The notes: a model not told the origin generated them from the sequence alone. Numbered from the stretch's first letter, positions 51,506 to 61,455 are shown. The stretch is DNA of 64,000 nt from Tectiglobus sp965247245 (GCA_965247245.1 CBDFGV010000003.1:1984001-2048000); one strand, 5' to 3'. Translations and numbers: made by a program.

Positions 51506-52408
51506 CTAAACCATCACCTCAGCCCCGCCGGTTCCGTCAGCCGCAACAAACCAGTCACCAATCTGGCTGGATGTGGCGAAGACCACGTCACTCCGCGCCA
51601 TGAGCGCATCCAAGGCCTTCTCAAAGTGATAGGCAATGTGGGGAACACCGATAATGTGCGGATGCAGCCCGAACGTAATGATCCGTGGTTGCCCTTGCTC
51701 AACCATCTCGCGATCGAATATGGCGAGCGTTGCATTGAGCCGCTTCAGCATCTCATCAGATGAACTTTGCTGCACCGCGTGATTGACGACATCGTTCAGT
51801 TCGAAGGTGTAAGGCATCGCCACCATTGGACCATGCTCGGTCTTCAACCAGCAAGGCAGATCATCAAGCAACCAATCATGCAGAAACTCGATGCCATGCG
51901 CCTTGAGCAAATCCGGCGTATCGCTTGTTTCGCCCATCCCGGCACCAAGCCATGCCCGTGGCTTCTTACCATCAAGCGACTCGAGCCGCGCGAGACACCT
52001 TGCAATCTCTTGGGCCTCATCTTCCGATTGCTTCAACGAGCGCTGAAACCAACTATGGCCAACCAGCTCCCAATCAGCTGCAACGACGGCCTCTGCTAAC
52101 GACGGATAAACATCAGCAACTTGCGCATTCATAAATGCCGAAGCTCTGATATCGCGCGCCTTCAGCATGTCCATAATCCGCGGCATGCCGCATCTCAGGC
52201 CATATTCGACCCATACAAAATTCGGCACATCTGGCGGATCGGCCGGCCGGCCATGCGGAGCAGGGAGTATGCCCCGCGGCATCTGACGGTCGAACGGCCA
52301 GTACTCGATGTTCATGACAACGTTGACGATCAACGGCTTGCCGTCGAGTGGCGCGAGCTTCGGACGATCCGACGAGAGGCGAAAGGGAACACGGGGATTG
52401 GACCACAT
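51506..52408 (-). CDS. Polysaccharide-deacetylase-family protein (PuuE-like)
   Basis: A 300-residue protein of the NodB/carbohydrate esterase 4 fold, nearest to the PuuE/allantoinase-like subgroup: LIVNVVMNIEYWPFDRQ, PNFVWVEYGLRCGMPRIMDML, ASAFMNAQVADVYPSLAE, WELVGHSWFQRSLK (the metal His region), and ITFGLHPHIIGVPHIAYHFEK. Members act on cyclic amides, small nitrogen compounds or glycans. The gene is upstream of none of the sulfur genes on its own strand but lies in the same operon direction as the MFS carrier behind it. Confidence 0.85.
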   Translation of the reverse strand: MWSNPRVPFRLSSDRPKLAPLDGKPLIVNVVMNIEYWPFDRQMPRGILPAPHGRPADPPDVPNFVWVEYGLRCGMPRIMDMLKARDIRASAFMNAQVADVYPSLAEAVVAADWELVGHSWFQRSLKQSEDEAQEIARCLARLESLDGKKPRAWLGAGMGETSDTPDLLKAHGIEFLHDWLLDDLPCWLKTEHGPMVAMPYTFELNDVVNHAVQQSSSDEMLKRLNATLAIFDREMVEQGQPRIITFGLHPHIIGVPHIAYHFEKALDALMARSDVVFATSSQIGDWFVAADGTGGAEVMV

Positions 52409-52438
52409 ACTTTTACGCCTCCTCGCAGACGAGCTGAT

Positions 52439-53674
52439 CTAACTCTCTTTGGACACAGGTTTTCGCGATGACCAGTTCTCGGTCCACAACGCAAGCAGCA
52501 CGGTCAACACCATGAAGAAGGCCGACGCGCCGAACAGCCAGCGCGGTATGTCCTGGTCAAGAATGTAGCCAAACATCATCGGCCCCAAAATCCCGCCAAT
52601 ATTGAAGCCTGTTGAGACGATGCCAAAGGCGCGCCCGGCTGCTCCGGGTGGTGCTGCTTTGCGCACCAGCATATCGCGCGATGGTGAAATGAGCCCCGAA
52701 AGAAAACCCGCCATAACCAGCGCAGAGATCATCACCATTGTCGCCATCGGCAACGCTGCGATCATCGCAAAGATAACGGCATTGATCGCAAAGCACGTGG
52801 CAGCAATGTAACCGTGATGACGCGTCTTATCCGCTAAAACGCCACCGACCAGCACGCCGATTGACAGTGCACCAAGGTAGATTGACAACGTCAAAGACGC
52901 AGTCTCAAGTGACACCGCGTAACCACTCTGGAGCGCCGCGATACCAAACGTCGAAACACCACCGTTAGACAGACTAAGTAGGATGAAGAAGACGGTCAGA
53001 GCCAAAATCGCTGGCGTCAAAACACTGGCTTGTTTCTGGTCCTGACCATTCGCCTTCGCCGCGCGATCACGCGCTGTTTCACTCTCCGGCACGCGCAGCA
53101 GCAGGATGACCAAAGCAGCCAGCGGGCCGAAAGCCCCCATCACAATCAATGCCACGCTGACATCAAACTGCAGCGCTAGCCCAAGCCCAATAGCCGGCGC
53201 CATCGCGCCCCCTGCCATCCCCGAACAAGTATGAATAGAAAAGGCCCGCCCTATCCGTCGCTCTTCAATGGACGACGATAAGATCGCGTAGTCAGCGGGA
53301 TGGTAGACCGAGTTCGCAAGCCCGATAACAACGGAACAAATCAGCATGTTGGTGTAAGTCGGGTTGAGCCCGAGCATCATGAACGCAAAGCCGCCGAGGC
53401 AGAGACCTGCAATCAAGATCTTGCGCGCACCAAAGCGATCCACCAAATAGCCCATCGGCGGTTGGGTAATTCCGGAAACAACCGCGAAGAGCGTCACAGC
53501 AAAGCCAAGCTCGACGTAACTCACGCCGAATTGCTCTTTCAGGATCGGGAACAAAGGCGGCAGGGTCAGAATGTGGATGTGGCTGACCCAGTGAGCGAGC
53601 GAAGCGCCAATCAATGTCCGCGTTTGTTGGCCGAACACGGGCGCCTTGCCCGGTCCGGAAACTTCACTCACCAT
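52439..53674 (-). CDS. MFS transporter
   Basis: A 411-residue major-facilitator carrier with twelve transmembrane helices and the loop 2-3 motif GYLVDRFGARK. It resembles the fosmidomycin-resistance/oxalate-formate-like branch. It lies 30 bases upstream of the deacetylase-family gene on the same strand and 54 bases after the oxidoreductase beta gene, so these are likely one long operon reading leftward. The substrate probably is the compound the locus degrades, but its nature is unknown. Confidence 0.88.
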   Translation of the reverse strand: MVSEVSGPGKAPVFGQQTRTLIGASLAHWVSHIHILTLPPLFPILKEQFGVSYVELGFAVTLFAVVSGITQPPMGYLVDRFGARKILIAGLCLGGFAFMMLGLNPTYTNMLICSVVIGLANSVYHPADYAILSSSIEERRIGRAFSIHTCSGMAGGAMAPAIGLGLALQFDVSVALIVMGAFGPLAALVILLLRVPESETARDRAAKANGQDQKQASVLTPAILALTVFFILLSLSNGGVSTFGIAALQSGYAVSLETASLTLSIYLGALSIGVLVGGVLADKTRHHGYIAATCFAINAVIFAMIAALPMATMVMISALVMAGFLSGLISPSRDMLVRKAAPPGAAGRAFGIVSTGFNIGGILGPMMFGYILDQDIPRWLFGASAFFMVLTVLLALWTENWSSRKPVSKES

Positions 53675-53728
53675 AAAAGCGTCTCGCTCCAGCCTTGCCA
53701 GAGATCTTTGGGTTACCGACGTGAGCGG

Positions 53729-54784
53729 CTAGCGCAATCGCGCGTTGATGCCTTCCAGTGCCTTCGATCCAGGGCACAGCTCACTCATTGGGACTTCGTT
53801 TAATGGGCGCTCGGTTGTTGCAATCACGTTGTGCAAGTCCTGCTCGCTGTCATCAACATAGAGCAGGCCTGTCGCGACAGAGCCTTCCGCCGACTGCTTG
53901 CGAATGGCCATGATGGCATCGTCTGCATCGCGCACATCGTGGCTCTCATTCAGTTTATGCAGCCGCAGCATTCCGCCGTCATGCAACTTGACGTCAACGG
54001 TAGCGCCTTCTTCATACTCGACGGAGATTTCCTCCATCTCCGGAACGAAGTCCAGGCGTCCCAGCATCTGGTAGTGGTCACGGATATACTCGTAACCTTT
54101 CGTCGAGGTCGTATGATTATTGAAGGTGACGCACGGCGAAAGCACATCGAGGAATGCAAAACCATTGTAGGTGAGCGCAGCCTCGATCAGTGGCACAAGT
54201 TGCGCCTTATCGCCGGAGAAAGAGCGTGCCACGAAGCCAGCGCCCAGCTGGATGGCCAACTGGCAAAGATCAATGGCCTCGAACGGATTCGGCTCACCTT
54301 TCTTCGATGGCGAAGACTTGTCATTGGTTGCTGAAAACTGACCTTTGGTCAGACCATAGCAACCATTATTCATGACGATATAGGTCATGTTGAGCTGTCG
54401 ACGCACAGCATGGCAGAACTGGCCCAGTCCGATTGAGGCGGTGTCACCATCACCGGAAACCCCGATGTAGGTCAGGTCCTTGTTCGCAAGGTTGGCGCCT
54501 GTCGCAACAGACGGCATCCGACCGTGAACACTGTTAAAACCATGACTGCGGCCCAGGAAGTAGGTCGGAGACTTCGACGAACAACCAATGCCGGAAACCT
54601 TCGCAATCCTGTGCGCTGGGAGATCGAGCCGATAGCAGGCTTCAATGATTGCAGCCGTAATTGAGTCGTGGCCGCAACCTGCGCAGAGTGTCGACATCGT
54701 CGCTTCGTAGTCACGCCGTGTCAGACCAATCTGATTGCGCGGCAGATTGGGATGTTGGGCGATCGGCTTCTGAATGTAACTCAT
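53729..54784 (-). CDS. 2-oxoacid:ferredoxin oxidoreductase, beta subunit
   Basis: A 351-residue beta subunit that holds thiamine pyrophosphate and a [4Fe-4S] cluster: Cys34, Cys37 (STLCAGCGHD) and Cys68 (GIGCSS), and the TPP motif GDGDTASIGLG ... YIVMNNGCYGLTKGQ. It decarboxylates a 2-oxoacid oxidatively to an acyl-CoA and passes electrons to ferredoxin. AGGGCAGAG lies before ATG 54784; the longer frame to 54835 overlaps the alpha subunit. It follows the alpha gene by 16 bases. Confidence 0.92.
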   Translation of the reverse strand: MSYIQKPIAQHPNLPRNQIGLTRRDYEATMSTLCAGCGHDSITAAIIEACYRLDLPAHRIAKVSGIGCSSKSPTYFLGRSHGFNSVHGRMPSVATGANLANKDLTYIGVSGDGDTASIGLGQFCHAVRRQLNMTYIVMNNGCYGLTKGQFSATNDKSSPSKKGEPNPFEAIDLCQLAIQLGAGFVARSFSGDKAQLVPLIEAALTYNGFAFLDVLSPCVTFNNHTTSTKGYEYIRDHYQMLGRLDFVPEMEEISVEYEEGATVDVKLHDGGMLRLHKLNESHDVRDADDAIMAIRKQSAEGSVATGLLYVDDSEQDLHNVIATTERPLNEVPMSELCPGSKALEGINARLR

Positions 54785-54800
54785 AATCTCTGCCCTTCCG

Positions 54801-56606
54801 CTATTCTGCTGCCTGGCGTGCTGCTGCCAGTCCATTGCTTACAGCATCTCGCACAAACTGCGCGGTCATCGGTGTTCCATCGAAACTGAGTGCGGGCACC
54901 AATTTCTCAGGCGCGCATTCAAGTTCTGTCATCAACAACGAACGCATCTGTGCGTCGCGGTTCTGCTCCATAACAAACACATGGTCATGGTCATCGACGA
55001 ACTCGCGCACAGCTGCACTGAACGGGAACGCCCGAATTCTCAATGTGTTGACCTGTTGCCCATCCTCGGACAGCAGATCCAATCCTTCGTGAACGGCGGC
55101 ATCGTTGGCACCAAAATAGATGATGCCGATTTTCGATGTTTCACTCGCGACCGTTTTCTCAGGTTGCGGCAGGATCTCGGCCCCATCATCGATCTTGCGC
55201 GCAATACGCTTCAGTACGCGCGCATGGATCACGCCATCTTCTGTATAGCGTGCACTCTCATCGTGACTCGTCCCGCGCGTGAAGTAGGCGCCCTTTGTTG
55301 GGTGAGTACCTGGCAAAGTTCGATAGGGAATGCCGTCTCCGTCCACATCCTGATACCGCCCCCAGGACTCTGCTGCTTCCAGCTCGGCCTCATTCAGCAC
55401 CTTGCCGCGATCATGAACCCGTGCATCATCCCAGGCGAACTCATCGGTCATCCAGTCATTCATCCCGATATCGAGATCACTCATGACCATAACTGGCGTC
55501 TGCAGTCGCTCGGCAAGGTCGAAAGCATCTGCTGCCATCGTGAAGCACTCGTTCGGATCCTTGGGGAACAAGAGAACCTGCTTCGTATCGCCGTGAGAAG
55601 CATAAGCGCACGAAATGATATCGGACTGCTGCGTCCGCGTCGGCATTCCTGTTGATGGACCACCGCGCTGAATGTTGAACAGCACGACCGGGATCTCGGC
55701 GAAATAAGCCAGACCGAGGAATTCACTCATCAGCGATATGCCGGGCCCGGATGTTGCCGTGAACGCCCGTGCACCATTCCAGCCTGCACCAATCGCGATA
55801 CCGATTGCCGCCAGTTCATCCTCAGCCTGCACGATGGCATGATTGTTCTTGCCATCAGCGTCCTTGCGCAGACGCTTGCAATAGCGCTCGAAAGCCTCTG
55901 CCAGAGACGTCGATGGTGTAATCGGATACCAGGCACAAACCGTTGCCCCGGCATAGAGCGCGCCGAGACCGGCGGCGTCATTGCCCGAGACCATGATCTT
56001 GCCATCTGTTCCATTGCTGGTACGCACGTGGATCGGCAGCGGGCACTCGAAATGTTCCTGGGCGTATTCGCGGCCGAGTTCCACCGCCTCCAGGTTCGCG
56101 CCAATCAGCTTTTCCTTACCGCGCAACTGGTCGGAGATAACCCCTTCCAGGGCTTTAAGGTCCATATCCAACAGCGCCGTGAGTGCACCGACGTAGACCA
56201 TGTTCTTGAACAGCTGTCGCTGACGTGGATCAGACCACTTCTTGGCGCACATCTGCGCGATCGGAATACCGATAATATTGATATCATCACGCGGCCAGAT
56301 CCGCGGCATTGATGAATCAAACATCAAATATCCACCGGGAACGACTTCTTCCAGGTCCGCCGTGTAAGATTGCGGGTTCATCGCGACCATGAAGTCGATA
56401 CCATCCCGCCGGGCCAAATAGCCCTTCTCAGAAACCCGCACCTCATACCAGGTCGGCAGGCCCTGAATGTTCGATGGGAATATGTTCTTCGGCGTAACCG
56501 GTATGCCCATACGGAACACGGTTTTGGCGAACATCGCATTGGCACTGGCTGAACCCGAGCCATTGACCGTCGCGAACTTGATGACAAAGTCGTTAATGCC
56601 ACTCAT
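54801..56606 (-). CDS. 2-oxoacid:ferredoxin oxidoreductase, fused gamma-alpha subunit
   Basis: A 601-residue gamma-alpha fusion of the KorA/PorA type: the gamma domain (residues ~1-185, INDFVIKFATVNGSGSASAN and MVAMNPQSY) followed by the alpha domain with CAWYPITPSTSLAEAFERY, AEDELAAIGIAIGAGWNGAR and TSGPGISLMSEFLG, which bind TPP with the beta subunit, and a C-terminal domain that closes the active site. Substrate preference (2-oxoglutarate, pyruvate or a branched or sulfur-containing oxoacid) cannot be read. It sits between the beta subunit and an iron-sulfur flavoprotein that may pass the electrons on. Confidence 0.93.
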   Translation of the reverse strand: MSGINDFVIKFATVNGSGSASANAMFAKTVFRMGIPVTPKNIFPSNIQGLPTWYEVRVSEKGYLARRDGIDFMVAMNPQSYTADLEEVVPGGYLMFDSSMPRIWPRDDINIIGIPIAQMCAKKWSDPRQRQLFKNMVYVGALTALLDMDLKALEGVISDQLRGKEKLIGANLEAVELGREYAQEHFECPLPIHVRTSNGTDGKIMVSGNDAAGLGALYAGATVCAWYPITPSTSLAEAFERYCKRLRKDADGKNNHAIVQAEDELAAIGIAIGAGWNGARAFTATSGPGISLMSEFLGLAYFAEIPVVLFNIQRGGPSTGMPTRTQQSDIISCAYASHGDTKQVLLFPKDPNECFTMAADAFDLAERLQTPVMVMSDLDIGMNDWMTDEFAWDDARVHDRGKVLNEAELEAAESWGRYQDVDGDGIPYRTLPGTHPTKGAYFTRGTSHDESARYTEDGVIHARVLKRIARKIDDGAEILPQPEKTVASETSKIGIIYFGANDAAVHEGLDLLSEDGQQVNTLRIRAFPFSAAVREFVDDHDHVFVMEQNRDAQMRSLLMTELECAPEKLVPALSFDGTPMTAQFVRDAVSNGLAAARQAAE

Positions 56607-56650
56607 CGGCCCGCTGATCTCCCGTGTGTCGTCATTGATGAGTTACCCAG

Positions 56651-58495
56651 TTATCGAAGATAGGCATCATGATGCACGTTGCACGCTGCTGAAACCTTGG
56701 CCTCGGCATAAAAGTACTTCTGCATGTCCCACGCACCTGTCGGACAACGCTCGGCACAGAGCCCGCAATGCAGACACATGTCCTCATCCTTGACCATGAC
56801 GCGTCCCGTGTTCAACGATCCCGAAACATAGAGATCCTGATCGAGGTTCTTTGCCGGCACGCGCAGTGCACCACGAAGGCGCTCTTCTTCGTCGTTCATC
56901 GTGAAGTTGATGCAATCCACCGGACAGATGTCCATACAGGCATCACACTCGATACAGAGGTTATCGGAAAAGACCGTTTGCACATCACAGTTAAGGCAGC
57001 GCTCTGCTTCCCGGACCGCAAGCTTGTCATCAAACCCGAGTTCAACTTCCACGGTGAGATCACGCAATGACTGCGCGAGATCCGCATGTGGTACCTGTGT
57101 TCGGTCCTGGGCATCATAGTCGTTGTCATACGACCATTCGTGAATGCCCATCTTCTGGCTGACCAAGGTACGACCTGGCTCGGGTCTGTCATTAAGATCT
57201 TCACCACGGCAGTACTTGTCGATGGAGATCGCAGCCTGGTGGGCATGGGCGACCGCCCAAATAATGTTTTCCGGTCCCCAGGCCGCGTCGCCGCCGAAGA
57301 ATACACCTGGCCGTGTCGACATCATCGTCACGCGGTCGACTTCCGGCGTATCCCATTCGTTGAACTCTAGCCCGATATCACGCTCGATCCAGGGAAATGC
57401 GTTGTCCTGACCGATAGCCATAAGAACGTCGTCGCAAGGGAAAGTAATCTCCTCACCGGTTGCGATGAGCTTTCTACGGCCATTGTCGTCGTACTCGGCA
57501 CGCATCAACTCGAACTTGACGCCAACCAGCTTACCGTCCTCAAGAACGAATTCCTTCGGATTATGGTTGTCAAAGATCGGAATGCCTTCCATCTCGGCTT
57601 CTTCGATCTCCCAATCGGACGCCTTCATATCCTTGCGCGGCGAACGAACTGTGACCTTGACGTCTTCCGCACCGAGGCGCAGCGCGGTTCGACAACAATC
57701 CATTGCGGTGTTGCCGCCACCGATTACGACAACGCGCTTACCGATCGATTCGGTGTGCTTGAATGCAACCGAAGTCAGGAAGTCGATACCGATGTGAATG
57801 CTGTCATCGGCTTCTTGCCGACCGGGAATATTGAGGTCCTTGCCGCGTGGTGCACCGGTACCCACGAAAACGGCATCGTAGTTCTCGTCGAGGATGGCCT
57901 TCAGGCTGGTAATCTCATGCCCGAACTTGGCTTCAACACCGAAATTGACAATCCGGTCGACCTCTTCATCAAGAACGTTAACCGGCAATCGGAAGGATGG
58001 AATATTTGTGCGCATCAACCCGCCACCTTGCGGGTCCTTCTCGTACAAGACGCAGTGATATCCGAGTGGCAGAAGATCGCGTGCCACGCCAAGTGAGGCA
58101 GGGCCAGCTCCGAGCAGCGCAACTCTCTTGCCATTGGAGGGCACAGGGAACTGCGGCATGAACTGGTCGACTTCACCCTTGTAGTCAGCAGCAACGCGCT
58201 TCAGACGGCATATCGCGACCGGCTGCTCTTCAACGCGACCACGACGGCAGGCGGGTTCGCACGGTCGATCACACACGCGCCCCAATATGCCGGGAAACAC
58301 ATTGCTTTCCCAATTCAACATGTAGGCCTGGGCATACTTACCCTGAGCGATCAACCTTATGTACTCAGGGACGGGAGTATGCGCAGGACACGCATACTGG
58401 CAGTCAACGACCTTATGGAAGTACTGCGGATTGGATATGTCGGTGGGCCGCATCCCGCGGGATGCTGCTTCCTCTGCGATACCGCTCGGCTGCAT
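56651..58495 (-). CDS. GltD-like FAD/NAD(P) oxidoreductase with N- and C-terminal iron-sulfur domains
   Basis: A 614-residue flavoprotein. The N-terminal domain has the cysteines of the glutamate-synthase small-subunit type (CQYACPAHTPVPEY, then GRVCDRPCEPACRRG), followed by two Rossmann domains (VALLGAGPASLGVARDLL for FAD, KRVVVIGGGNTAMDCCRTAL for NAD(P)H), and a C-terminal 2x[4Fe-4S] ferredoxin domain (CIECDACMDICPVDC, CLHCGLCAERCPTG). It probably links ferredoxin reduced by the upstream-encoded 2-oxoacid oxidoreductase with NAD(P)H. GGAGG lies 11 bases before ATG 58495; the frame to 58567 would extend over it. Confidence 0.9.
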   Translation of the reverse strand: MQPSGIAEEAASRGMRPTDISNPQYFHKVVDCQYACPAHTPVPEYIRLIAQGKYAQAYMLNWESNVFPGILGRVCDRPCEPACRRGRVEEQPVAICRLKRVAADYKGEVDQFMPQFPVPSNGKRVALLGAGPASLGVARDLLPLGYHCVLYEKDPQGGGLMRTNIPSFRLPVNVLDEEVDRIVNFGVEAKFGHEITSLKAILDENYDAVFVGTGAPRGKDLNIPGRQEADDSIHIGIDFLTSVAFKHTESIGKRVVVIGGGNTAMDCCRTALRLGAEDVKVTVRSPRKDMKASDWEIEEAEMEGIPIFDNHNPKEFVLEDGKLVGVKFELMRAEYDDNGRRKLIATGEEITFPCDDVLMAIGQDNAFPWIERDIGLEFNEWDTPEVDRVTMMSTRPGVFFGGDAAWGPENIIWAVAHAHQAAISIDKYCRGEDLNDRPEPGRTLVSQKMGIHEWSYDNDYDAQDRTQVPHADLAQSLRDLTVEVELGFDDKLAVREAERCLNCDVQTVFSDNLCIECDACMDICPVDCINFTMNDEEERLRGALRVPAKNLDQDLYVSGSLNTGRVMVKDEDMCLHCGLCAERCPTGAWDMQKYFYAEAKVSAACNVHHDAYLR

Positions 58496-58854
58496 AACCG
58501 CGATATCCTCCCTTTGACCTTCACCTTGTTGATAGCGCCAACCGAATGGGTACACATCAGATGGCAAATGAGGCGCTCAACACCCCACCTTAGGAAATGT
58601 AGCCGTTAAAGCACAACCGTAACCGTCAGGATTGTCACATTGCGGTTACGATCGCCACAGAATCAACGGCTAATGTCGCGCTCGCATCAGCATGTGCAAT
58701 AGAATTTTTCGATCAGGTCGCTCTTGCCGTGGAAAGCGCCATGCACCCTAGGCAAAGGGATCAAGGGTGCAATTGTTTTCGTAGACGTAAACCAATCCAT
58801 CGCAGGTTTGATGAATGACCGCTTGAGACCGCATGCAATCCTAAGGTTCAGCCC
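58496..58854. other. Promoter spacer of the oxidoreductase operon, with inverted repeat
   Basis: About 360 bases with no gene. Contains the inverted repeat CGTAACCG (58618-58625) / CGGTTACG (58643-58650) around a 17-base centre, and a direct repeat AACCGT-AACCGT at 58615-58626. It could be a regulator site for the leftward operon. Confidence 0.5.
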
Positions 58855-59304
58855 CTAATCCTTTGCGGGAACACCACTTCGGGCCAACTCGTCTGCGCGC
58901 TCGTTTTCAGGGTGACCAGCGTGACCTTTAACCCAGCGCCACTCGACGTCATGCCGTCTGGTGGCCTCATCGAGACGCTGCCATAGCTCTGCATTCTTCA
59001 CCGGTTTCTTGGCCGCGGTGCGCCAGCCATTGCGGCGCCAACCGTGTATCCACTTGGTGATGCCGTCCTTCACATATGTGCTATCAGTATGCAGCACAAC
59101 ATTGGACGGTCGCTTCAGTGCATCTAGCGCTTCAATGGCCGCCAACAACTCCATGCGGTTGTTGGTTGTCTCACGCTCACCACCGCACAACTCCTTGCGG
59201 TGTTCACCAGACATCAAGATGGCCCCCCAACCACCTGGGCCTGGATTTCCGGAGCACGCACCGTCCGTGTAAATCGTGATCTCAGGCTTGGATGCCTCGC
59301 TCAT
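58855..59304 (-). CDS. rnhA: Ribonuclease HI
   Basis: A 149-residue RNase HI, which cuts the RNA strand of RNA:DNA hybrids. Catalytic carboxylates are visible: Asp14 in IYTDGACSGN, Glu52 in NNRMELLA, Asp74 in LHTDSTYV and Asp138 in NERADELA. The start overlaps the thrB stop by four bases, so the two are coupled, in the usual alphaproteobacterial order ispH-thrB-rnhA. Confidence 0.97.
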   Translation of the reverse strand: MSEASKPEITIYTDGACSGNPGPGGWGAILMSGEHRKELCGGERETTNNRMELLAAIEALDALKRPSNVVLHTDSTYVKDGITKWIHGWRRNGWRTAAKKPVKNAELWQRLDEATRRHDVEWRWVKGHAGHPENERADELARSGVPAKD

Positions 59305-60272
59305 GCATGTACCTCGAGGCCGTATTCACTGACCGTGTTGATCGCCTGGTGGAACCTTAGTCGCCTTAAGTAATCCACTGGATTGTGTGGTTTCACGAAC
59401 GCATCAGGAGCAGTGTTCAGCCAGTCGTACGCCCGCGTGAGCAGAAACCGAAGCGCCGACCCTCTCGCAAACAATGGCAGCGCTTGCCGCTCAGCTTCAG
59501 TGAGCGGCCTGATGCTCTGATAGCCTCGCAACAGCGCCTGCCCCTTGGTGATATTGAACGAAAAGTCGGGCTCAAAGCACCACGCGTTGAGGCACACAGC
59601 GAGATCGTAGGCAAAGAAGTCATTGCACGCGAAATAGAAGTCGATGACGCCTGAGAACTCATTTCCACGAAAAAAGATATTGTCTGGAAAGAGATCGGCA
59701 TGAATCACACCGGCCGGCAAATGGTCTGGCCATTGCGGCAGCAAAGTTTCGAGCTCGTTCGTAATCTCCTGTGCCAAACCGAGTGAAATCTCGTCGGCCT
59801 GACCTGCGAAGCGCTCGAACAGTGGCTGCCAACCGTCCGGGCCCAGTGCATTCTTGCGCCGGATTTCGAATGACTTGCCACGTTCGTGCAATTCCGCGAG
59901 GGCCTGGCCCGCCAATTCACAGTGCTTTGGTTGTGGTTTTCGTACCGACAGGCCGGGCAGGAATGAGATCAAGGCCGCTGGCCGGCCGCACAGCTTTCGC
60001 AGGTTACGTCCCTCGAGATCACGAATAGGAGTCGGGCAAATGAAGTCGGCTGCCGCCAAATGTTCCATGAGGCCCAGGAAAAACGGCAGGTCCTGCGGTG
60101 ACACCCGCTTTTCATAGAGAGTGAGAATGTACTGACCCGACGACGTCACAACGATATAGTTTGAGTTCTCAACCCCTTCAGCAATGCCTTTGAATGACAG
60201 CACTTCGCCGAGACCATAACTGTCGGCGAAGGCCTCAATCTCATCGTCTGGAACTTCGGTATAGACAGCCAC
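59301..60272 (-). CDS. thrB: Homoserine kinase, type II (APH-fold)
   Basis: A 323-residue homoserine kinase of the aminoglycoside-phosphotransferase fold, used by alphaproteobacteria instead of the GHMP-type ThrB. Visible: GIAEGVENSNYIV, KRVSPQDLPFFLGLM, the catalytic loop GVIHADLFPDNIFF (with HxD) and GVIDFYFACND. It phosphorylates homoserine for threonine synthesis. It lies nine bases after ispH. Confidence 0.95.
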   Translation of the reverse strand: MAVYTEVPDDEIEAFADSYGLGEVLSFKGIAEGVENSNYIVVTSSGQYILTLYEKRVSPQDLPFFLGLMEHLAAADFICPTPIRDLEGRNLRKLCGRPAALISFLPGLSVRKPQPKHCELAGQALAELHERGKSFEIRRKNALGPDGWQPLFERFAGQADEISLGLAQEITNELETLLPQWPDHLPAGVIHADLFPDNIFFRGNEFSGVIDFYFACNDFFAYDLAVCLNAWCFEPDFSFNITKGQALLRGYQSIRPLTEAERQALPLFARGSALRFLLTRAYDWLNTAPDAFVKPHNPVDYLRRLRFHQAINTVSEYGLEVHA

Positions 60273-60281
60273 AATAAGTAC

Positions 60282-61295
60282 TCAGTCGTCAGCATCGCGG
60301 ACATCGCGCAAGACCCGAGGAATGTTGAAGGCAATATTCTCTTCGGCAGTGGTGACCGTTTCAATCTCAACTTCGAATCGCTCAGACAAGGCATCCACGA
60401 TTTCGTTCACAAGAATTTCCGGAGCAGATGCCCCGGCTGTAATCCCGACCGAGCGAATGCCTTCGAGATCAGCCCAATCAATATCGTCTGCCCGTTGCAC
60501 AAGGTAGGCTTTCGGACAACCGGCTCGCTCGGCAACTTCCACAAGCCGCTTCGAATTCGAACTGTTGGGCGCACCGACCACCAGAACGCGTTCGCAGCCG
60601 TCGGCAATAGCTGCAATAGCCTCTTGTCGGTTGGTCGTTGCATAGCAAATGTCCTGCTTGTGAGGACCAGCAATATTTGGGAAGCGCTCCTGCAATTTAG
60701 CTACGATTTCAGCGGTATCATCGACTGACAGAGTCGTCTGGGTTGTGTAAGCCAGCTTCTCCGGATCATCGGGTTCGAACGTTGCAGCATCATCCAATGT
60801 TTCGATCAGTGTAACACTGCCATCTGGAAGCTGGCCCGTTGTACCAATCACTTCAGGATGACCAGCATGCCCGATCAATAGGACCTGGCGACCAGCACCA
60901 TGGTGCATCTCGGCTTCCCGGTGGACTTTGGTAACCAAGGGGCAAGTTGCATCCAGGTAGAAGAAGTTGCGGGACTTCGCCTCCTCGGGGACCGACTTCG
61001 GTACTCCGTGTGCCGAGAAGATCACAGGCGCATCAGTTTCTGGAATCTCGCTTAATTCCTCAACAAAGATCGCGCCCTTGGCCCTCAGACCATCCACAAC
61101 ATAACGATTATGGACAATCTCATGCCGGACGTAGACGGGAGCGCCATATTTCTTTAATGCGAGTTCTACGATCTGAATCGCCCGGTCTACGCCGGCACAG
61201 AAGCCGCGCGGAGCTGCCATATGGACCTTAAGCGGCGTTTTCGCATGACGATCATTTTGCTGTGAATTGTCGGAAAGCAGAGTGGTTGTAGCCAT
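60282..61295 (-). CDS. ispH: 4-Hydroxy-3-methylbut-2-enyl diphosphate reductase
   Basis: A 337-residue IspH/LytB, the last enzyme of the MEP isoprenoid pathway, with a [4Fe-4S] cluster. The three cluster cysteines are in PRGFCAGVDRA, DATCPLVTK and DICYATTNRQ. Active-site residues in VFSAHGVPKSVPE and LVVGAPNSSNS are present. First gene of the ispH-thrB-rnhA operon reading leftward. Confidence 0.97.
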   Translation of the reverse strand: MATTTLLSDNSQQNDRHAKTPLKVHMAAPRGFCAGVDRAIQIVELALKKYGAPVYVRHEIVHNRYVVDGLRAKGAIFVEELSEIPETDAPVIFSAHGVPKSVPEEAKSRNFFYLDATCPLVTKVHREAEMHHGAGRQVLLIGHAGHPEVIGTTGQLPDGSVTLIETLDDAATFEPDDPEKLAYTTQTTLSVDDTAEIVAKLQERFPNIAGPHKQDICYATTNRQEAIAAIADGCERVLVVGAPNSSNSKRLVEVAERAGCPKAYLVQRADDIDWADLEGIRSVGITAGASAPEILVNEIVDALSERFEVEIETVTTAEENIAFNIPRVLRDVRDADD

Positions 61296-61455
61296 GTTTG
61301 GGGCTCATTCTAATGAAACATTCAGCTTTGAGTCGTGTGCTACGCTGTTGGCGTTAGCCTGTCGAGGGTGGTAAGACAGATTCGCGACCTATGAGTTGTG
61401 GGACCAGGTAGTTAGTCATACTAAGTGCTTGAACTCGGGGAATTAAAGGATCGCC

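Noticed and set aside
54981..55655. 224-codon plus-strand frame inside the oxidoreductase alpha gene
   Set aside because: Fully antisense to a conserved gene with clear TPP-binding motifs.
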